A DNA stretch of 64,000 nt from Cephalotus follicularis. Lineage: Eukaryota > Streptophyta > Magnoliopsida > Oxalidales > Cephalotaceae. The stretch covers positions 62,001-126,000 of the forward strand of contig BDDD01000375.1 in NCBI GenBank assembly GCA_001972305.1, written 5' to 3'. The notes beneath the pieces are model-generated. The model was not told the DNA's origin. It was given only the letters and a program-made list of their open reading frames with translations, and ran no database searches. Position numbers and translations under genes: made by a program. How positions within the stretch are numbered: the first letter of the stretch is position 1; each line of letters opens with the position of its first letter. Below are positions 47,225 through 57,889 of the stretch, one piece after another.

Positions 47225-47440
47225 AACAAAGCTATCTATAATACTACGATATGATCCATATCGATACGATGCAATACAAGCGATGACAATACGATACCAT
47301 CAATAACGATGCAATACGATCGATAGCGATACGATACGAATGATAATAACATGATACGATCTATAACGACACGATACGATCTATAACGACACGATACGAT
47401 CTATAACGATACGATACGATCTATAACGATACACTAGCTG
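47225..47440. repeat. CGATA-rich minisatellite in D1
   Basis: Near-perfect 20-bp units (CTATAACGACACGATACGAT) repeat about four times at 47350-47440, preceded and followed by looser GATACGAT runs. Confidence 0.85.
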
Positions 47441-47839
47441 TTTATAACCATCTATACATTATCCATTCACAACAACCAACCATATTTTATCTCGATCAAC
47501 CACTATTCGATACGAAAACCACCCGAACAACACTTATGCCTTTCGGCCCGTTCGATTGATCACCTATTCGCTCGATAACGACCCATCTGGTCACTATCCG
47601 ATCGATAACGATCCACTCGATCAATCACTTAACCATTTCAAACTTCAAAGCCCTCATTACCACTTCACTTGAAGCCTCTCCTAGTATTTCAGAAGGTCTA
47701 CCTTCTTTAGGTCAGCCTTCTGGGCGAGTGTAGGCTGCTTGGCAGCCTTAGATGATAATTGGAGGCTCAAACCATAGCCTGATCTCAATCAAAATCGAAA
47801 TCTAAGCAAAACATGACAGTTTTACCCAAAACATGGCTA

Positions 47840-48190
47840 TTGGCATCGACACCATCCTCTAGGCATCGACGCCATCACTTATGCATCTTCTATTTACAAT
47901 CCATAGGCGTCGACGCATTTTACGCGTCGATGCGTTGATCATCCACTTTATCGTTAACAGGCTCCCAGACGGCGTTAACGCATTTGCTCCATAGTGGTGG
48001 TTTGGGCGTCGACGTGCTGGCTGCATGCCAGTGTTGGGAGTCGACATGTAGCACTGCCTGGTGCCCAGAATAGCGAAGGAATGGACATCGCGTTAACTCG
48101 TTCCTTCTGGGCGTCAAATTCTCACTCATAGGCGTCAACGTTATCAACAATGCGTTGACATGTTGAACCAACATAGGGGTCGACAACGAA
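47840..48190 (-). repeat. GCGTCGAC cluster 2 in D1
   Basis: About a dozen degenerate units, among them AGGCGTCGACGCA, ACGCGTCGATGC, GGGCGTCGACGTG, GGCATCGACGCC and AGGCGTCAACG. Confidence 0.75.
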
Positions 48191-48359
48191 GGAGAAACCG
48201 CGCCAAACCACCTCCATTCGCTTCAATCCGCTATTTTTTCACATCCAACACTCAAAACAAGTTCAAAGCATAGGAGGTTGTATATTGTACCTTATTAACA
48301 GCAACTGTTGAGCTTTGTAGAAATTTGATGATTTCCACTTCTTGCAGGCTTCACTCAGC

Positions 48360-48640
48360 CAAGGCGTCCGCTGGTTTCATCAAGCATCGACAGAGCACTG
48401 CCAAGGTATCGACTGTTAGAGAAGGAAGCAATTGGCCGCTACACTGGTCAAAGAAAGCGACAGTTTCAACACAAGGCGTTGAATGAGCCTTCAAAGCGTC
48501 GCCTGCTCACTTTCAAAGCATCGACTGATTTCATTTGGCGTTAACAGGACACTCTCAAAGCGTCGACTGTAAACACAAGGCGTCGCCTATTTCTACAAAA
48601 CGTCGACTATTGCCACACAGCGTCGACAGTTGCAGCAATT
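48360..48640 (-). repeat. GCGTCGAC cluster 1 in D1
   Basis: Units spaced roughly every 20-30 bp: AAGCATCGACAG, AGCGTCGCCTG, AGCATCGACTG, AGCGTCGACTG, AACGTCGACTA and AGCGTCGACAG. This is a hybrid flavour, GCGTCGACTG, between the two motif types. Confidence 0.75.
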
Positions 48641-49257
48641 GGCAGGGTTCGATGAACAGAATCAAAACCCAAGTAAAATCCATTTCAAAGCATATGTAAT
48701 TTGTATATTGTACCTGGAATTTCGGTGGCTGAGCAGTGGATTGGAATGGCCTGTTACAACGCTCCACTTGCTGTCGCGCCACTGCCGTCACTTCCTCTGC
48801 TTCAACTGCTTGACACTGCCGCCGCTGCCTTCGTTGCGCCCAGGAGAACGAAAGATGGAGTGAGGATAGAGAGTGCCGAACTCTCTCCCCCGCTGGATCT
48901 CTTCTTTCCTCTTTCTTCCTGCCATTCTCTCTCTTGCGCCACTGACTTCATCTCGTACCAACCGCACACCACAGTCGTCTTCGTCAAGCCCAGGAGAAGA
49001 AGAGACGAAGTGAAGACAAGGAGTGCAAAGAACTCTCTTCTCCTGGCGCCTGCTTCTCTCTCTCTTTTCCTCTTCTCTTCCGCGTCGTTCTCCTTCTCCT
49101 CTTGTCGCCCGCTGTCTCTCTCTTTTCTCTTTGCTTTTCTTCTTTCCTTTCTCTTTTTCACCCGTGATTTATTCTTTTTTTTTCCACACACAGGGCACAC
49201 ACAACACATATATATATTAAAAAGCACCAAATTCTATTTTGTCCCCTTCCTCCAATT

Positions 49258-49262
49258 ATTAT
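49258..49262. other. Target site duplication of D2 (left copy)
   Basis: ATTAT before TGTCGCGCCC, repeated at 51745-51749 after the other D2 end. Confidence 0.75.
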
Positions 49263-50019
49263 TGTCGCGCCCGAACCACGAGAGTAAACCCCCACGATCC
49301 GACGCGTGATACATTCCCTTCAGTCCATTTAGTCATATAATCATGCTCCAAAAAGTGCTATAAATTTAAAACTTTAAATCAAAGTCATATAAGCGGAAGA
49401 ATCATTATATACATCAGCGGAATAATCAAATCAAATAAAAACTAACTCTTGAAATCTCCCAAAATTTCGGTATAAAGTATTCGTTTATCGGACTAAACCC
49501 CCTGTAAAGGAAAACACATTTTATATATCTCAACACTCCCGAAGGAGGAAACAGCAGTTTATGTATATATATGGGCTCAACCCTCAACAATCACAACTAA
49601 ACCAGTATCATATCATTCTAATGCCTCAAATGATGGGCTTGTCCGTATTTAATACATCAATACACATATCATAAGCACTGCCACATGTCGGTAGGTCGAT
49701 AGCTGAAATAAAACATCTCTAATATAACTTTAGATCTGTCTCTTATACATAACAAGTCTAACATATCAGTACAGTTCATTTATAACTCGAGGCCCTTTTT
49801 ACAAATCATATAAACAAACTCATATCCTTTACCTTAAGTAAGATCATGTACAATAGGGCAAATAAAAATATGCTACAGAGAATCCATCCGTCTGAGCCTG
49901 TCTCATTTAAAACAATTCATATACAAGCAATTCCATATACAATTGGCTAACAAAATCTGTTATAGAAAACCTGTCGTTCTCAGCTTACCTCATTGCAATC
50001 CATCACCTGTACCTGAGCC

Positions 50020-50065
50020 TGACCCATTCCGCACACAGGGGAAATGGGTCAGCGACATAATGTCG
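50020..50065 (-). promoter_or_regulatory. Double stem-loop in D2 LTR
   Basis: TGACCCATT ... AATGGGTCA (50020-50051, 9-bp stem) is followed one base later by the palindrome CGACATAATGTCG (50053-50065). Both are present, inverted, in D3 at 53360-53405. Confidence 0.65.
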
Positions 50066-51339
50066 TGTAGGTATACTATGCTATGCATGCAACAGTATAA
50101 TAGTGATATGCGTATAACAATATATATCAATGTATGTCAGATAGTGCATCAGCATAATGGTGATATACGTGCAACAATATAATATATATGTATGGTATGT
50201 CATGTGGTGCATCAGCATAATGGTGATATGCGTGCAATGGTATGGTATATATGTATGGTATGTCGTGTGCACAAATGACAATTGCGGACGGCGTCAGTAT
50301 ACCAACTGTCCTAAGCAGTGGTATACTGGACTGGTCCTAATCACATTAAAGCCATAGGCCTGCAGGCAATCCATCTAACAATCCATATCAATCATAGGGA
50401 CAACTAGTCCATAGGGTCCATCCCACCCTCGATGCACTTTTGGTGTCATGGAGGTGTGAAGAATGAGATAACACTGACCACAGTGTCGTATCATAATTCA
50501 TATTGGTCCTCTAACAACGTGGGGTAAGCTATTTTGTATGGTCCGCACCACGATGTGAGATAAGTCCTGTACCTAATGGTCCGTAATCATAATGTGAGGT
50601 AAGCCGGGTACATAATAGTCAACCAAAAGGTGAGGTAAGCTCTTTTGTATGGTCCGCGATCACAATGTGGTATAAACTGTGGTCTAACATTCATGAAATT
50701 CACGACGGAAATGAAAGTCAGGAATGGGTTATCTTGTTAGTCTCATACAATACAATCAATAATCCATCCCGTAGTTGTGACCCAAAATCATGTGTGTTTT
50801 AAATAATAGGGACCATTTTGTAAAGGATCTCATGGGATCCACATCCGTCAAAACATGTAATATCATTTTTGTAATCATGAGTCATTTTGTTTCATATTCA
50901 ATGGCCATTTTTGTGTCCATAATCCATTTTATAATCAATTTTTCATATATCATTTGGTTGGTCCCTATCGAAGTTAAAATGAATGGAAAGGAAGTCCAAA
51001 TGGGAGTATCCGCGCCCAGATGTCCCAATGGAAGTACCTGACCATTCTAAAATCCATAAAACAATAGAGAGGAAGTCCAAATAAGATATCCGCGTCTCGA
51101 TATCGCAATGGAACTATCCTGACCATTTTGAAAACCATTTAGAAACCATTTGCGTAAAACTCTTTCATTGAGTACTTTCCTTAAAACTTCACTTTGAACA
51201 TCAATTTAGTAATCAAATGTGATATAGAAGGATTTCCATAAGTTACATAGCCTTAGGGAGGCTTTCTATGAAATCCGGTTGAAGATACAACCATTTTGGA
51301 TGGGAAACCATGTAAAACGGTGTGTTTGGGCTGAATAGG

Positions 51340-51560
51340 GCACTAAGCGTTGATGCTTAGCCCCGGGCGTTAACAGTTTTAAAAAGCACACATATAAAAC
51401 GTCAACGGTTTGTTTTAAAGCATAAGGAGTTGACTATTTGGTTTAACTCATAAGAGCGTCGATAAGTTTAGAAAGCATAAGTATAAAACATCGACTACTC
51501 AGTTTAAGACATGAAAGCGTTGACGAGTTTGGTTTTCAAAGCATAAAGCGTCGACGGTTT
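51340..51560 (-). repeat. GTCGAC-type cluster in D2
   Basis: Heavily decayed units: AAGCGTTGATGC, GGGCGTTAACAG, AACGTCAACGG, GAGCGTCGATAAG, AACATCGACTA, AAGCGTTGACGAG and AAGCGTCGACGG. Confidence 0.7.
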
Positions 51561-51977
51561 TGATAGATAATGTAGTTTGCGAAAGAGTTCGTAAATCATT
51601 GGAACTATGTCCAAAACTGTTCAAAGCTTTTAAGATTCATCCCATAGCCCGTGAATTAAGAGAAGGCAAGAACTCATGTCCTCTTAATTCAACGTCGAAC
51701 CCTTATATCATATGATATATATATATATATATTGGGGGCTTACAATTATCACACTTGGGATCCTATATATCGCACATATAACATCAATAGCCCCAACGCG
51801 CAATTTAATAAACACGATAGCAATATAATTATTGGGCCTTATAATTGTGGGCATTCCAAACGCAATATCTTTTATTGCCTCGGGTCTCTATTGGCTTTAT
51901 TGCGACGACACACTAAACCGCAATTGACAATAATTATCCGCCCAATTATTATAATAATATTCGGGGCGTTACACTTC

Positions 51978-52381
51978 ACCTACTTCCTCAACTGCAAAAC
52001 AACAACCTGGGAGGGGGTTAGTCCAAAGACTAGTGAGAGAGGAGAGAAAGCATTCCTTAACGTCTAACAACATTGGACGCTGAGCAAAAGGTTATGCCCA
52101 ACTGGCCAAACAACGGTCCTCAGCTCACCATCCGAGGATACTCAATAAGGATCAAAGACAACTTGGAGTATATAAAGTAGCAAGGATACGTATATCGACA
52201 ATGCTACGAAACAAATAGTATGAGAGATAGAAGTAAAGCAAGGTATTCAAACCCAATTTCTTGAGGACCCAAATCAGAGGATCAACAACTCCATGGATCA
52301 ATTGATCAGAGGACTACTGGTACATGTGACATTTCCAAAACTCACCTCGGCCTTTCACCTCGGCCATAATCCATACATCTA
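51978..52381 (+). repeat. Family T LTR, second part
   Basis: It continues after the nested LTRs and runs to the primer-site motif at 52382. Its only support is position and the motif that follows. Confidence 0.35.
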
Positions 52382-52391
52382 TTGGCGCCGA
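52382..52391 (+). other. Possible Tat/Athila-type primer binding site
   Basis: TTGGCGCCGA in the context ACATCTATTGGCGCCGAG. The motif TTGGCGCCG after an LTR is common in the Tat and Athila groups of gypsy elements. Confidence 0.5.
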
Positions 52392-52396
52392 GTTTC

Positions 52397-52753
52397 ATGG
52401 CAGCAATATCTCAACAGTCCCTGACCGAAGAAGAAGATCATAGGCCTGCAAGGAGTGCACCACCTGCCATGTATCGATACAGAGAGCCGCAAGTCTTGGC
52501 CTTCCGCCAGAGGTGCCGACTGATCAGTGTCAAACCCAGCCCCTGGGAGGCAAGCAGATCACGAACATCAACTGAGGGGCCAGTGAATCACCACAAGGCA
52601 CCACCCTCATCGACAATCGTGTATGAGGGTCAGCGAATCACCGTAAAGACCATCTCTCACCAGGAATCCCATAGAAACATACCACCGGCCACCACAGTCC
52701 TCAGTATCCAGTATCCATACTCAACAACACATGCTATCAAAGAAAAGTTATGA
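52397..52753 (+). pseudogene. Possible gag N-terminus of Tat-like element
   Basis: The frame is open for 118 codons from the ATG at 52397 (MAAISQQSLTEEEDHRPARS) six bases after the primer-site motif. The product is Pro-, Ser- and Arg-rich and hydrophilic, with no domain I recognise. An upstream in-frame ATG lies at 52382-52384 only if TTG is read as a start, so I prefer 52397. Its place right after a primer site suggests the start of gag. A random open frame cannot be ruled out. It stops at TGA 52751-52753. Confidence 0.35.
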
Positions 52754-52999
52754 CATATATAAACAGGGTAAACAAGGGGAAATATTACCCAGAACCTCAA
52801 GCCCACCTGCTCGAAAATCGATATCAACTGAAAAGAATATGTCATACAAGGAAGAAACGACTCCCAGAACAAAGACACCATAGAAGGAATAGCATAAAAG
52901 CAGAGGACACACATTCAGCTTAGACTCTAAACTGTTTCAAGAATAAAGAAAGGAATTAGTCGATGGGGGTACTATCTCCAGCCGGAGTGACAGAGAAGT
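52754..52999 (+). other. Internal remnant of Tat-like element
   Basis: Non-coding with a purine-rich GATGGGGGTACT near 52962. This could be a decayed polypurine tract, but nothing firm can be said. Confidence 0.25.
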
Positions 53000-54198
53000 A
53001 CTTGACCCTACAATTGTTTGTTCCCATGTACTGCTACTGACTGTTTACTGAGTGTCTGCAGGCCTATGGCCTTGGATGTGATTAGGACTAGCTAGATATA
53101 CCCCGCTTAGGGACGGTTGGTATATCGAAGTTGTCCACAACTGTACACTAGTATACTACACTGCACTGTTACTGCCACTGCCACTGTTATTGTACACCGT
53201 TACTGTTCACTGAGCACTGTATGGTACTGTTACTGTCACTGTATTGTACTGTCACAGTACCATTACACGGCAAACCGTTACACTGTCATACTACTATATT
53301 GATGCATACATTGCATATTGTTATAACTATTGCATACATAGCACATAGTATACCCTACACGACATTATGTCGCTGACCCATTTCCCCTGTGTGCGGAATG
53401 GGTCAGGCTCAGGCTCAGTCCCAGGTGATGGATCACAGTGAAAGGGATCGAGATGGATGGATACTTAAGATGGATCTTGGATAGTAGTGGTGTTGGGATT
53501 GTGTTGTTATTGTATATGGTTTCGTTATGATCATGTTATGGATTTACTTATATGAATTGTATTAAATGAGATAGGCTAAGATAAATGGATTATCTATAGC
53601 ATATTTTGGTTTTCCATATTGTATATGATCCTACGTATCGTAATGGATATGGGTTTGCTTATAAAGAGTTGTAAAAAAAAGGGGGCCTTATGTTTATAGT
53701 TGAACTGTACTGATATATAAGACTTGTTATGTAAAGAGACAAATCTAAAAATGTATAAGAGATGTTTTATTTCAGCTATCGACCTGCCGACATGTGGCAG
53801 TGTTTATGATATATGTGTTGATGTATTAAACAGGGACAGGCCCATCATTTGAGGCATTAGAATGCTATGATACTGGTTTAGTTGTGGTTCTGATGGCTGA
53901 GCCCATATATGTATATATAAACTTTTGATTCCTCCTTCGGGAGTGTGAATATATAAAAATGTGTTTTTCTTTACAGGGGGTTAAGTCCGATAAACGAATA
54001 CATCATGCCCTATTTTTGGGAGATTTTAAGAGTTAGTTTTTATTTGAATTGAGTATTCCGCTGATGTTGTTTGACTTTGATTTAAAGATTTATATGTATA
54101 GCACTTTAGAATATGAACATAATGATGAAGTGACAGAACGGATTGGTATCTCACGCGTCGAGTCGTGGGGGTTTACCCTCGCGGTTCGGGGCGTGACA
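53000..54198 (+). repeat. D3: D-type LTR, 3' part, plus strand
   Basis: It is the inverse of D2 49263-50380: TGCAGGCCTATGG near 53058, the GGTATACT block, the double stem-loop (53360-53405), ATTTGAGGCATTAGAATG near 53847, the AGGGGGTTAAGTCCGATAAACG block near 53977, and the end GGTTCGGGGCGTGACA at 54198. It has ACTGTTACTG-rich low complexity at 53160-53285. The 5' part is missing. Confidence 0.75.
53360..53405 (+). promoter_or_regulatory. Double stem-loop in D3 LTR
   Basis: The CGACATTATGTCG palindrome (53360-53372) is followed by TGACCCATT ... AATGGGTCA (53374-53405). It is the same pair of hairpins as in D2. Confidence 0.65.
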
Positions 54199-54577
54199 TG
54201 CTCAGTCACGTTTTTGTTTCCATGTGGCAGGTTATCAAGAGCAACGGGGGAAAGTGTGATTTGAGAGATGACCACCATATGTCCAGGATACTCTAGGAGT
54301 GTGATCCCTTTAGGTTTTCTGTTAGGTTTGGCTATGAACAATATGTTACTTTTGGTTTATGTTTTCAGAATTTGACTTTGGAACATGTTTAAGTTTTTCA
54401 AATATGTTAAGTTTTTAAGTATATGATCAGTTTTCAGATATGCTATGTTATGACTGCCACGTTTTTAGCTAATGAAGTTATGCTTATGTTTAGTATGATA
54501 TGTTAAGTTAAGATATGTTATGCCTAAGTTCTGTTAAGTTATGACCGTGATGACTCCCGCCGTCCGGGGGTGTTACA
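54199..54577 (+). repeat. G4-type gypsy LTR, 3' terminal fragment
   Basis: It matches 60388-60730 of the G4 LTR (TGCTCAG.C.CGTTTTTGTTTCC to GGGGGTGTTACA). It ends with an exact LTR terminus at 54577. Confidence 0.8.
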
Positions 54578-54747
54578 CGACTGTTTTTGCCTGTATCTAC
54601 AGAATTACACTTTGCACAACTTTGGACATAAAATCAAGTGTGTATATGAATTTGTAGCTTAGAAAAATATGCATACAAGAATTACATTTTTGTTAATCAT
54701 CGAAATAACACATGTTAAGGAAGTTAACGGGGTGGCAAAGGCCAACA
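54578..54747 (-). repeat. SIRE-like LTR fragment
   Basis: The reverse complement of this stretch follows the start of the SIRE-like LTR at 880 (TGTTGGCCTTTGCCACCCCG, GTTATTTCGATGATTAACAAA, ACTTGATTTTATGTCCAAAG). It breaks off inside the first AGTCGACT palindrome, next to the gypsy LTR end. Confidence 0.85.
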
Positions 54748-56340
54748 ACTATTGCTACAATTGACTGTCATGCTCGGAGGATTCTGTTTGGGGATGTGGA
54801 TAAACCTGATTTTATTTATCAGGGATCACAGCCGAGAAAAGTAGTGAAGGTTTTTTCTGCTTTGAAGGCTCGGAAGTTGGTGGCTAAGGGCGCTGAGGGT
54901 TTCTTAGCTGTTGTGAAGGATGTCTCTAAGGTTGAGCCTCACCTTGAAGACTATCCTATGTTTTGAGAGTTTGCATATGTGATTCTGGAGGAGTTATCGG
55001 GTTTGCCAACGCAACGGGAAGTGGAGTTTACCATTGACCTCATTCCTGGAGCGGCACCTATATCTAAGGCACCATATAGGATGGCACCACTTGAGTTACA
55101 GGAGCTGAAGGAACAGTTGCAAGAGCTGTTGGATCGGCGTTTCATTCAGCCTAGTGTTTCGCCATGGGGTGCTCCGGTTCTTTTTGTGAAGAAGAAAGAT
55201 GGGTCTATGAGGATATGCATAGACTACAAAGAGTTGAATCATATTACTGTTTGGAATAAATACCCTTTGCCTAGGATTGATGACTTGTTTGATCAACTCT
55301 GAGGTGCTCGGTATTTCTCTAAAATCGATTTGAGATTGGGATATCATCAACTTCGGATAAAAGATGAAGATGTGCCTAAAACTGCTTTCCGTACTCGGTA
55401 TGGGCATTATGAGTTTCTGGTGATGCCGTTCGGACTTACTAATGCACCGGTAGTTTTCATAGATCTGATGAATCAGGTGTTTCATGAGTACTTGGATTAG
55501 TTTGTGATTGTGTTCATAGATGACATCCTTGTGTATTCCAAGTCGAAGGAAGAACATGAAGAACAACTTCGTATAGTGCCTGGTATTCTGAGGAAGAATC
55601 AGCTATACGTGAAGTTTTCAAAATGTGAGTTCTGGTTGGAACAGGTGGCGTTTTTGGGTCATGTGGTTACAGCTGAACGTATCTGTATGGATCCTATTAA
55701 AGTTGAGGCTATTACTAAATGGCCGAGACCTACCACAGTGACAGAGGTTAGGAGCTTTTTGGGTTTGGCTGGATACTATAGGCGGTTTGTGGAAGGTTTT
55801 TCCTCTTTAGCCTTACCACTAACTCAGCTTATGAGGAAGGGAGCTAAGTTTGAATGAAACGAAGAGCGAGAAGCAAGTTTCGAGAAACTGAAGAATGGTC
55901 TTGTGTTGGCACCGATTCTTCGTTTACCATCTGGGTTAGGTGGGTACCTGATTTACAGTGATGCTTCTAAGAAGGGTTTGGGGTGTGTTTAAATGCAGCA
56001 CGGTCATGTGATAGCTTATGTATCAAGACAGTTAAAGCCTTTTGAAGTACACTCTCCTACACATGATTTGGAGTTAGCAGCAGCGGTGTTTGCATTGAAG
56101 ATCTGGAGGCACTACTTGTACGGAGAAACTTGTGACGTCTTTACCGATCATGAGAGTCTCAAGTATATCTTTACGCAGAAAGAGTTGAACATGCGTCAGA
56201 GTAGGTGGTTAGAGCTTCTGAAGGACTATGACCTGAATATTCAGTACCACCCTGGTAAAGCAAATGTGGTAGCTGATGCTCTTAGTCGGAAGAGTTCTGG
56301 GAGTATAGCGGCTTTGCTTACTCAGCCGCAGTTGATAGCC
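54748..56340 (+). pseudogene. pol: G4 protease end, reverse transcriptase and RNase H
   Basis: One frame carries the whole stretch, broken only by point stops (54964, 55300, 55498, 55855, 55990). It starts at IDCHARRILFGDVD of the protease end. RT follows: [53 protein letters not shown] and [12 protein letters not shown] at about 55510-55545 with both Asp. RNase H has [33 protein letters not shown] and [13 protein letters not shown]. Point stops without frameshifts suggest this copy is younger than its neighbours or decayed mainly by substitution. Confidence 0.85.
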
Positions 56341-57838
56341 GATATGGAGCGGTTGGATTTGAATCTGTATGTTCGGGGTTCTGAAGGTCTTGTTGCTGCA
56401 ATGAATGTAGAGCCTACTCTTGTATCTCGGATTAAGGCGGCTCAGAATGATGATGGTGAGCTTTGGGCTTTAGTCCAGAATGTTGAAAAGGGTAAACAAT
56501 CAGAGTTTCGTGTGGATGAGCATGGTGTGATATGGTTGGGTAATTGTTTGTGTGTTCCGGCGGATACTTCTATCAGAGATGCTGTTTTGTCAGAGGCACA
56601 CTGTTCTCCATTTTCTATACATCCGGGTTCTACGAAAATGTATAGAGAAGAACTTCTGGTGGAATGGAATGAAAAGGGATGTAGCGGAGTATGTTGGGAG
56701 GTGTTTAATCTGTCAGCAGGTGAAGATTGAGCACCAGCGTACTAGTGGTTTGTTACAACCCTTAGAGGTTCTTGTATGGAAATGGGAGAGTATTTCGATG
56801 GACTTTGTTACAGGTTTGCCGAGAACTTTCAGAAGGAACGATGCTATCTGGGAAGTAGTGGATCGATTAACTAAATCGGCTCACTTTTTGGCTATCCAGG
56901 AGGACTTTTCTGTGGATCGTTTGGCTGAGGTGTTTCAGCAGGAGATAGTGAGACTCTATGGGACTTCGGTATCCATTGTTTCGGATAGGGATCCTCGTTT
57001 CACTTCGCAGTTTTGGAAAGGGTTCCAGAAAGCTTGGGTACTAAGCTCAGGTACAGTATAGCTTTCCATCCACAGACAGATGGACAGACTGAGAGGACCA
57101 TCCAGACCTTAGAGTATATGTTGAGGTCTTGTGCTTTGGAGTGGACTGGGAACTGGGACGAGTATTTGAGCTTAGTGGAGTTTGCATGCAATACACTTGG
57201 GTCATGCTAGCATATGTATGGCTCCGTTTGAAGCTTTATATGGGAGAAAGTGTAGGGCTCTGACATGTTTGGATGAGGTTGGAGAGCGAGTTATCAAGGG
57301 ACCCGAGCTAGTGCAGATCACCACGGAGAAAGTGGCAATAGCAAGGGAGAGATTGAAGCCAGCTCAATCTCGACAGAAGAGTTATGCTGACAGACATCGG
57401 AGGGACTTGGAGTTCAAAGTAGGTGAACATGTGTTCTTAAAAGTTTCACCTTGGAAAGGAGTCCGACATTTTGGGCTGAGAGGAAAGTTGAGTCCACGGT
57501 ATATTGGACCTTTTGAAGTTCTAGAAAAGGTAGTCGCGGTTGCTTATCGGTTAGCTTTGCCTCCGCAGTTAGCACATGTCCATAACGTATTCCACTTGTC
57601 TTTGTTGAGGGATTACCAGTATCATCCCCTACATGTGGTTCACTATCCTTTGGAAAGCATTCAGGAGGACCTATCTTGTGACGAGGAGGCAGAGGCTATT
57701 GTGGATCGACAGGAGCGGGTGACACGTAGCAAGACCGTTCCTTTTGTGAAAGTTCTGTGGAGGAACCATCCCGAACGTGAGGCCACTTGGGAGTTGGAGA
57801 AGCATATTTGGGAGCGTTATTCGCACTTGTTTGCTTGA
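56341..57838 (+). pseudogene. pol: G4 integrase and chromodomain-like tail
   Basis: The frame 55993-56730 runs into the integrase linker and shifts at about 56648. 56552-57061 has [21 protein letters not shown] and VSDRDPRFTS. A shift near 57035 leads to TDGQTERTIQ, so all three catalytic residues are still written. 57182-57838 is open for 218 codons: MAPFEALYGRK, GPELVQITTEKV, KVSPWKGVRHFGL, HVHNVFHLSLL, HPLHVVHYPLESI and the chromodomain-like KVLWRNHPEREATWE. Ends TGA 57836-57838. Confidence 0.85.
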
Positions 57839-57877
57839 GGTATGTGTATGTTTGTGATTTTGGGACGAAATCCTTTT

Positions 57878-57889
57878 TAAGGGGGTGGA
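57878..57889 (+). other. Polypurine tract of G4
   Basis: TAAGGGGGTGGA before TGTAATACCC. Confidence 0.8.

Larger units (their letters stand above)
49263..51744 (-). repeat. D2: solo LTR inside D1
   Basis: The ends are TGTCGCGCCC (49263) and GGGGGCTTACA (51744). Length is 2482 bp. ATTAT is duplicated on both sides. No coding sequence is present. It shares the GAGAGTAAACCCCC end block with D1 (46393) and D3 (inverted, near 54165). It carries the stem-loop at 50020-50051, GGTAAG-type repeats at 50516-50650, and a GTTGAC/GTCGAC cluster at 51340-51560. Confidence 0.75.
46377..51972 (-). repeat. D1: solo LTR, minus strand, split by D2
   Basis: The ends are TGTCACGCCCCG on plus (46377) and GGGGCGTTACA (51972), that is TGTAACGCCCCG...CGGGGCGTGACA on minus. 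CTTCA flanks both. Without D2 it is about 3.1 kb with no pol, so a solo LTR from LTR-LTR recombination is the simplest reading. It has a minisatellite at 47225-47440, palindrome clusters at 47840-48190 and 48360-48640, a TATA-like run at 49207-49222 and a purine-rich (minus) leader at 48880-49170. The long open frames there are low-complexity. Confidence 0.75.

Noticed and set aside
48701..49309. 202-codon open frame on plus and a 142-codon frame on minus
   Set aside because: Low-complexity Ser/Leu/Phe or Lys/Arg/Glu-rich product of a CT-rich tract. It is open on both strands and lies in the leader region of solo LTR D1.
54712..54760. Start of a new ORF at 54712 before the G4 pol frame
   Set aside because: The first codons are SIRE LTR fragment read by chance. 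The pol homology begins only at about 54750.
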